Below, piece after piece: positions 57,496 to 64,000 of a DNA stretch of 64,000 nucleotides. The stretch is from Prostheceraeus crozeri (taxonomy: Eukaryota; Platyhelminthes; Polycladida; Euryleptidae): contig CAJQUW010016142.1 in the NCBI GenBank assembly GCA_907163375.1, positions 273,885-337,884 of the forward strand. The letters run 5' to 3'. The notes below the pieces were generated by a model that worked only from the letters and a program-made list of their open reading frames with translations, was not told where the DNA came from and did not search any database. The translations under genes were made by a program, and so were the position numbers. The stretch's first letter is position 1, and each line of letters begins with the position of its first letter.

Positions 57496-57708
57496 GACAA
57501 AAGTACCAAATTCATCGGTGATAGAATTCGTGAGCATCTTCCCAATTGGCTTCACAGCACAAACCACTGTCGACCGCGCTCTAATCGACCAGCATCTAGT
57601 GCTATCACTTGTCATCTTCTATTTTGTTTTTGCAATGTTGATGACGCACTGGATCGCTTTAAGATTGTTAAGCCAGCTATTGTCCATCTACGAGGCATAG
57701 TGCATTAA
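57496..57708 (+). pseudogene. Retroelement GIY-YIG domain tail fragment
   Basis: 70 codons open to TAA at 57706. Reads FIGDRIREHLPNWL, then RPASSAITCHLL and ALDRFKIVKPAIVHLRGIVH. The pattern (R)IxEHxPxW...SAIxxHLL...DxFxIV is the second half of retroelement-associated GIY-YIG nucleases: the Arg/His of the second motif, then SxIxxHL. The preceding GIY half and any reverse transcriptase are missing. Confidence 0.5.
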
Positions 57709-60046
57709 ACGGTTCGCACCCGACCTTTGTGCACAGAAAGATATCTTGTTCACTCTACGCCTGCCTTGGTGACAGCTGACAATTGATCTTATGCGATAAC
57801 ATCGTCATGCCGCGAATCTGTTATTCACTTCCGTGTTCAACATGAAATAGAACGGACGAAATCGCTCGTTGATGAATTTGGTGTTTTTGCTTATTTATAA
57901 ATATTGCAAAAGTGTTTTATTTGCCTTATTGCATTATATGAAATATATACGAATTTTTATCTTATAATTATCTATACTTATATTCGTCACTTATATTCGC
58001 TTCAAACTTTGGTCACTTCCCTGTATCTTTGCCCCGATCAATGGCTACAATAGCAGGTGTTTTGAAATGCGGAAATTATGTCTGTGTAGTGCACCGAAAC
58101 GTTCGAATTTTGATCAAATTGACATTTTACTGTACAATTTTAGGTACTAATGGGTTATCTCCCAATGTTACTTGAAATTAATTAATTCTATCTACAAATC
58201 TTTGTCGCAATAGGTATAGAAGAATAATATTTTGGCATACAATTCGATTAATCCAATTATGGAGATCATCACTTAATTGTTTTTAGTCAATTCAATTCAT
58301 TTTGCAGTAGGAAGCCCAAGTGATGAAATTTAAACATTTCGAAAATCAAGTCTATGTGATAAATTACTGATGTATTTCCTGATGATGAGAAAAAAAGTGA
58401 CGATGAAAGTTCATAAGAAATCAGTTTATGGCCACAAAATCTCATTTCTCGCAACCTGAGAATCTTGGAATTTCATAGTGAATATGTCATAGTCTAGTCC
58501 ATCTCATAGTCTCATAGTAATCTCATAGTCCAGAATCTCAAGATATATGTTCTGTCCGAAAGATTTTTTCGTGCGATCTTTCATTATATCATTATACAGA
58601 GAGACTGCCTGAAACCGAGTGATGTCTAGATGCTGACCCTCCTGCATAGTAATTTGTAGATTGCGATGACATTGCTGCGATTCATTCTATTTTTCCTGAT
58701 GTTTTCAGACATTGTGTTTTTCATGACTTTGAAAAAGTATCAATGATAAGCTCTTCCTTTGATTTATATGATTGCACGTGCGTTTGTTTTTTTAAAAGAA
58801 GCGATTAAAACACGGACGTTTCGTCCGCCAGTGACTTATCAGCTTTGTCAAATGTAACTTTTTGCAATATTCTGGTTGCGGCTAAGCATGATGAGTGTCA
58901 CTTTCAAGTATTGGAAATTAAAAAAAGCCTGAAAAGTTTGCTGAATTTTCCTAGTAGGCCTACTTTATGAAATTTGCATTGAATTCTGAACATTCACTGT
59001 ATAACAGAGGATAGAGGCCCTACCTTCAAGATCTTGAAGCATGTATTAACTATCAGTCTAGAGCAAAAAATAATATATATTTCGGCTACACTTCAGTACT
59101 TCTGTGCAACTTATGAATTTTTTGGTGGACCGCACGGTGCATCGATGCAAGCTGATGTCGTAAATATATCATGTTGCCCTCAACATTAATTTTTAGCACA
59201 TCAATGCTGCAAAAGAAAATTTGTCGGTTATTTGGAAATGAATTAATTTGACGTTATTGACGTGCAGGGCACTCATGCAGGAAGTGAGCGACACAAATAG
59301 AAACAGATGCAATACATCGGTGATATATATTGAGAATATATGCACTAAAATATTCTTGTTTTGTTGAAAAAATTCTAAGCTTAAAATATCCGTTGCAGTG
59401 CTTGCATTTTCATTTGTGTCAAACTGTATACATGCAAGCGCAGTATTTATACAAATGCATGTTTGCACAGAAAACTGCTGATTGATTGATTCACAGATTG
59501 GCCTGCAACCTACAAAATTGAAGAAATTGAGATTTAAGTCAGATTTCAATCTCGATGTCAAAAGAACCTTTTAATGAGCGCATTTGTAGTGAACACTTTA
59601 CTTACCAAATAATGTCATGGGGTTTAATAATCTCGAAAAATCGAATAAGGCAATCTTAAATAATGCGAATAAATAATGACAATTTGCATTCTGAACATAT
59701 AAAATTACACGAAGGCTGCATACATTTCTCGCAAGTGAATAAATCATAACACACGGATCTATTTTACTTATTTAATAAAAAATGAATGGTTCGAAGGATT
59801 TGAATGTCAGTTATTATTCATATAACATTTTTTAGTCACAACAGAATCCCATACGCTATGCTACAAAGTTATTGCTTGCGAAAACGCAGAAATATAGTAG
59901 AAGATTAAGGATATATTAAAAACAACAAAAAACATTGTTCCACAATAATAGGTAGCATATCAAGTTTACAAATGGAATGCACATGTAAATTACCGGTACA
60001 GCATTTAGTCAAGAAATATTCGGATCACTGTCTTTGAAAGTTCGGC
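57709..60046. other. No gene recognised
   Basis: AT-rich. A 122-codon open stretch on the minus strand (59193-59561) lacks a good ATG near its start and shows no domain. Short TCTCATAG repeats occur at 58500-58535. Confidence 0.4.
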
Positions 60047-60052
60047 TTTATT
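60047..60052 (-). promoter_or_regulatory. AATAAA overlapping the stop codon
   Basis: The minus-strand sequence AAATAAAG contains both the stop TAA and a full AATAAA. If used, the 3' UTR would be only about 20-30 nt. Confidence 0.4.
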
Positions 60053-60602
60053 TGATGCATCGTGAGCGTATGCATTCGGCGCTGCATCCACTATGAATCC
60101 GCTGGAAAGTACGATGAAGTTCCGATGTAACAACTCCGTCAGCACTCTCGTGACAAACACGCTGTGTCACTTTCTTCAAGGTCGTTTGACTCTTACATTG
60201 AAATTTTTTATTGTGTGTGTTTCTTGTTTTACACAACCCAATTTCATTTTCCTGCTTTGTAGTACATCTGTTCTCCACGAACACCGGTGGATCCCGCCCA
60301 AGATCAATGTTGAGCCAAAACTGATCCCCACATACTTGAGATTTGCGACAAGTCGAATTCTTGCTAAGATTCTTTGGAACGACTTTGAAGGATCCTTTGT
60401 AAGATTCATTGAAAGACACTGAGAAATCCTCTATCTCAGTATCATTAAAAGATGACAAGGTTAACAAGTCCTTCATCATTGCTCTAGTCTCTTCCATTGT
60501 ATATAATGCACAGGGAAATCGGCTTGAGTCAAGAGGTCGGGCTTTGGTGAACGACAGACCACATATGGCAAGGAGGAGCGACAAAACAAGATATTTCTCC
60601 AT
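60048..60602 (-). CDS. Secreted cystine-rich cytokine-like protein (IL-17-like candidate)
   Basis: An intact single-exon frame of 184 residues from ATG 60602 to TAA. Residues 1-21 are a signal peptide (hydrophobic LVLSLLLAICGLSF, cleavage near TKA-R). The mature part has four N-glycosylation sequons (N53, N65, N78, N82) and ten cysteines: C31, C85, C91, C113, C124, C136, C150, C173, C177, C182. The order Trp96, Asp100, RDPPVFVENRC (103-113), C124, a strand ending RVC150 and a final GC173...C177 resembles the IL-17 family pattern (W..D..R.P..I.EA.C, then V.R..C, then V.GC.C). IL-17 proteins are secreted dimers acting through SEFIR-domain receptors. Extra cysteines and the missing CxC leave Spaetzle/Trunk-like or other cystine-knot factors possible. 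A TATA box lies about 95 bp upstream, and AATAAA overlaps the stop. Confidence 0.6.
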   Translation of the reverse strand: MEKYLVLSLLLAICGLSFTKARPLDSSRFPCALYTMEETRAMMKDLLTLSSFNDTEIEDFSVSFNESYKGSFKVVPKNLSKNSTCRKSQVCGDQFWLNIDLGRDPPVFVENRCTTKQENEIGLCKTRNTHNKKFQCKSQTTLKKVTQRVCHESADGVVTSELHRTFQRIHSGCSAECIRSRCIK

Positions 60603-60697
60603 TTTGTGAAGAAGTTTCGCTGATCAAGACGGCCGCAATAAGCTTGTGAACTATGAAATGACTTCGACGATGTGAAGTTCGGAGTGAAAGATTTCGC

Positions 60698-60710
60698 TTT
60701 ATATATAAAT
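60698..60710 (-). promoter_or_regulatory. TATA box of the cytokine-like gene
   Basis: ATTTATATATAAA on the minus strand, about 95 bp before the ATG at 60602. It would put a transcription start near 60670 and give a 5' UTR of about 65 nt, typical of an inducible single-exon secreted-protein gene. Confidence 0.6.
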
Positions 60711-60749
60711 GTGTGATAAGACCTTCGTGGGCGTTCGGATAGCCTCATA

Positions 60750-61557
60750 ATGGAATAACCTCATTACCTCAAAATAGAAAGCAAAGAAAATACGTTTTGT
60801 AATGCTATTAATAAAATGTTTATTTTACCAAAATTAAATTTTTGAATTGATTTGAAGGTTTGTAGATAGTGGGCGGCCTTTCAGTAGGAGAACTTCAACA
60901 GGAGTCTTTATTATTAGCATATGATGACATGAAGTTATTAATAATCCGACTGATGAAGTGCAATAATGATGGTTTTGGCCGTAGTAATGACTTTCGATAA
61001 GAGTTCATTCGTGATGAAGTGCCAGTATTGACTGACAGCTGCTGCACGAAAGGTGAAGTGAACTTGAAAGTATACACCCTTACAAGATCACGAAGAAAAA
61101 TGAAATCAAGTGGATTGGATATCGGCTCAATAGTCTCCCTTCCAGAGCGCCGGATTGAAACCATAAAAACGGTTCCTCTTACTACAAATCACAAGGTGAA
61201 ACTTTACTTAAAAAATGGACCAGACAAATATCTCTGAAAAGAATGTAAAAATATATGTGAAAATTGATATTCAGCAATGTTTTTTTCACCTTCTCTAGAC
61301 CACTTTGACAAATATTTTTGCTCCTGTTGGGGATACGCCATTGGTTCAAGTTGTTCGCCTAACATGCCAATAACAGTCAAAGGAGCGAAACCTATTTTTT
61401 CGCCCTTTGGCATATTGCGATTTACAGTGTTGCGGGAGAGTCACTCTTCATAGCATACGTATAAAGTTGTCACAAGTTCATTATTCATAAAACTTCAATT
61501 CCATTGCATATGATGCTACAGGTGAAGAATTGGAAATAATGTTTCCATAATTCATGC
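60750..61557. other. Upstream region of the cytokine-like gene
   Basis: No supported gene. Both strands have about 75-90 codon open frames around 60.9-61.2 kb (plus-strand tail LKNGPDKYL; minus-strand start MVSIRRSGRE), with no known domain or splice support. Confidence 0.4.
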
Positions 61558-61565
61558 GTAACAAC

Positions 61566-62328
61566 CAGGGATGTGGAGCGGAGCTGGAGCGGCTATGGAA
61601 GTGGAGCGTAGCGGAGTGGTGTAGTAGCTGGAGCGGAGCGGAGTGGGATAGGAGCTGTAGCGGAGTGGTCGATAATTTATTTGATGAAAAATGGAATACG
61701 TTGGAAATCATAAAACAAATTACTACTATTTTTTGCATGTTGACGTGTGTTTGTTTGATGAAATCCCGAATAATAGTTTGATACAATTGAATAAAACGGA
61801 CGCATCGCTTTTGAAACGCCAATCAGTCATCTCAATAACTCATGCACGCGGCTTCCTGATGAACTGTACTGTTGTAGTTTGTTATTGGTGGCGCTGTAGT
61901 AAAGAATAAAAGTTTGTTATAATTAATTTGTATCTATGTCTATTTTTAGTGACATTATTATAATAACATAAAAGAACTTTGTTTCCTATTCCTATTGCTT
62001 TTTACTTTTCTTACATTGTCTAGAAGAATGTAAGTTAAGTAATTACATCATATCATTTTTCAAAATTACAAACTTTGATAATTGCATGGGTATAGGCCTA
62101 CCAATATGATACATAGAACGGCTAGCCTCACATAAAACTCAGACCATCGCAATTCGTAAGCTAACACATACAATCAATTTATGCTTTAATCAGGGAGTAG
62201 GAGAGGGGCCTACAGTATTGAGATGGAGCGAAGCGGAGTGGAGCAGGAAAGGGCCTTGGAGCGGAGCGGAGTGAGATATGAGGTTTGACGGAGCGGAGCG
62301 GCTAAAAATCGACCGCTCCAGATCCCTG
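61566..62328. mobile_element. Non-autonomous hAT element with GAGCGG-rich ends
   Basis: Ends CAGGGATGTGGAGCGG and CCGCTCCAGATCCCTG, flanked by an exact 8-bp duplication GTAACAAC (61558-61565 and 62329-62336). Both subterminal regions are arrays of GGAGCGGAGCGG-type motifs (61570-61675 and 62221-62300). The AT-rich middle has no transposase. Length is 763 bp. The 8-bp duplication and CAGGG ends place it in hAT. Confidence 0.93.
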
Positions 62329-62361
62329 GTAACAACATTTGAACATTTCGATTTTCATTAA

Positions 62362-62768
62362 TGCCGTGACCCTCACCCCACGGGGGAAGTTTTTTTGTCG
62401 CCCATGGCGATTGTTTTAGATACCTTTTAAACCAAGCCAGCTATGGCCACCAGATTTGTAATAGCTTACTATTATGCAACTTTTGACTGAAGGAAAATAA
62501 ATTTGGCACTTTACTTTTGGCGTGAGTCTGTTTCGAAATTTGAATGTTTGAAATATTTTGGCTGATTTCGTTATGTATTCACTTCTAAAGTATGTTGTGG
62601 CATCAATTCTTGATGAAATAAGTTGAGATTGCATTTAGGATTCTTCCTATTGAAATAGAGCCAAATCTTTTAATTTGAAATTATCTGCTTATTATGTATG
62701 CATGTTTGAAATTTGAAATTCGCCCCCCAATGGGGCGCGTTCGGAAAAACACCCCAGTGGTGCTAGGG
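62362..62768. repeat. Possible piggyBac-type MITE
   Basis: TTAA at 62358-62361 and 62769-62772. The right end, read inward, is CCCTAGCACCACTGGGGTG; the left has GACCCTCACCCCACGGGGG a few bases inside TTAA. Both then run into a T run and a GC-rich GCCCCATTGGGG/CGCCCATGGCG palindrome. The match is imperfect, and the offset at the left end is a weakness. Confidence 0.4.
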
Positions 62769-62772
62769 TTAA

Positions 62773-64000
62773 AAATGCATGCTTGAAGCACTGTCTATGT
62801 CTCCTTGGGCCTACAATCAACGTCATCGATAAAGATGCTCATTATGCTGATCATCCGAATTTATTTATCTTTTGAGATCTGTTATTTCTATGTGAAGAGA
62901 TAAAAATTCTACTCTGTGCACGTGCTTCAGTCATAATCGATCGCTGAGACTCCACAATTTAATTTTGTAATTTAACAGTATTTATTAGCTGTAAAGTGAA
63001 TGTATTAGGTTATGATGCAACTTACCATTTTTTCATTTCATGATGCAACTTTTGTTGCTTGTTGCACTTTGCATTGCATGAAATATTTATCTGAATTTGG
63101 ACAATTTCACTTTTGTTGGTTGACCTACAGTATATCAAATAAAGTTTTGTCAATGCATCATAATATTATCTCAACAATATGTAACTTTATTGATCGCAGG
63201 AAAATGCGAATCATTCCAGTTATGATCTTTACCAAGCTCAACTTAATTAAGCACAGTTTTTATTTCAAAATCCTCAGACATCTCTTTGACTGATTCTCAT
63301 GGATTGAAGATAGAATGAGAACCACTTCGATGTCGATGAAGTTGATCAATTGATTTAAGAAGCCATAAAAGTCCGATGCTACTATGCTGTCATATATTCA
63401 GGGAACCCTAAATGACTATGCCAAGGAAGTGACATGCCTTTTCCTAAGCGTATTAGATAGAATACTTGTTTCGAACGCTTTACATTAGATAGAGTACCGT
63501 GCTTATCTCGAATACTTTAAGATGATGAAGCACGAAAACTGAAGGTCTGAGTGCCATATCTTCCCAAAGTATGAGAATAATTACTCTATCTGATTTAAAG
63601 CATGTTTGCTATCGAAAGCCTTCGAATGGATGTCGAAATGGAAGAAAAAATCTTTGTCTGCTGTATACGATTTCGATGATTGCAAGATAGGTGATGCACT
63701 ATACACGTACCTGCCCCATCGAATTCAATTTCAGACAGCTCAATTAATTCTAAACGGATTTTTGTTTCTTCTTTCAAATCTGTTGGATTAATCGATTCAG
63801 CTAATGATTTGATCGATTTGATAATATGTCATTCACAGTTTTCATAAAGTGTAGCACATTTCCCAAATGTAATAATCTCTCTAATATATGGTACCCGTGT
63901 ATCCTTTCAGATGTCAAATATGAAGAAGCTTGAAGCAAGACTATTTGAAGCCTTCGTCAGTAAGCATCCATGATCAAGAATTTCTGACGTTGCTACTATA
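62773..64000. other. No gene recognised
   Basis: AT-rich. The frames at 63012-63293 and 63606-63791 show no domain and no convincing splice sites; an exon running off the window cannot be excluded. Confidence 0.4.

Noticed and set aside
59193..59561. 122-codon minus-strand open frame
   Set aside because: No good ATG near its start, no recognisable domain, Ile/Leu/Phe/Asn composition expected from AT-rich sequence.
60093..60422. 109-codon plus-strand frame antisense to the cytokine-like gene
   Set aside because: Antisense shadow; the minus-strand frame has a signal peptide, ordered cysteines and a TATA box.
60895..61237. Overlapping open frames on both strands upstream of the cytokine-like gene
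   Set aside because: No domain or splice support; left as unassigned upstream sequence.
1..64000. CRISPR arrays, operons, bacterial promoters, tRNA or rRNA genes
   Set aside because: The sequence is eukaryotic with spliced genes; no array of regular spacers or recognisable RNA gene was seen by eye.

Overview
This is a 64 kb piece of an AT-rich animal nuclear genome. The protein-coding exons are short and spliced (GT..AG), the introns run to 11-15 kb, and the genes include a multi-PDZ scaffold (MPDZ/PATJ type) and a small secreted cystine-rich protein that looks like an IL-17-type cytokine. The mix of DNA transposons (Tigger/pogo with a PHD finger, piggyBac, PIF/Harbinger, hAT, Tc1) fits an invertebrate. 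I cannot name the phylum from the sequence alone.

Layout. (1) 1-11.5 kb: no certain exon; fold-back repeats at 5.5-6.2 and 7.25-7.54 kb and a 41-bp minisatellite at 11.05 kb. (2) 11.5-22.3 kb, plus strand: the last five exons of an MPDZ/PATJ-like gene, ending in a canonical last PDZ domain, a stop at 21991 and AATAAA at 22281; its introns hold MITE-like repeats. (3) 24.4-51.6 kb, minus strand: a three-exon gene for an unrecognised 394-residue basic, partly coiled-coil protein, convergent with the PDZ gene. (4) Its 14.8 kb second intron is about 85% transposon: a Tigger element (25148-31139) carrying a nested piggyBac (27633-30228), then a PIF/Harbinger element (31429-38060) carrying a 744-bp palindromic fold-back (34383-35126) and a hAT element (35135-38050). 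Exact target-site duplications let the order of insertion be read. (5) Its 11 kb first intron holds a full-length Tc1 element (43439-45070), other repeats and a second copy of the palindromic fold-back (49343-50085) in the opposite orientation. (6) 52-59.9 kb: gene-poor, with a 179-bp MITE and retroelement GIY-YIG scraps. (7) 60.0-60.7 kb, minus strand: the single-exon secreted cytokine-like gene with a TATA box. (8) 61.5-62.8 kb: a hAT-type non-autonomous element with a perfect 8-bp duplication, and a possible piggyBac-type MITE.

How it fits together. The three host genes (PDZ polarity/scaffold protein, unknown coiled-coil protein, secreted cytokine-like protein) show no obvious functional link. 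The strongest story is the transposon record: five DNA-transposon superfamilies, each with matching termini and target duplications, all with transposase genes broken by only one to a few lesions, which suggests activity in the fairly recent past.
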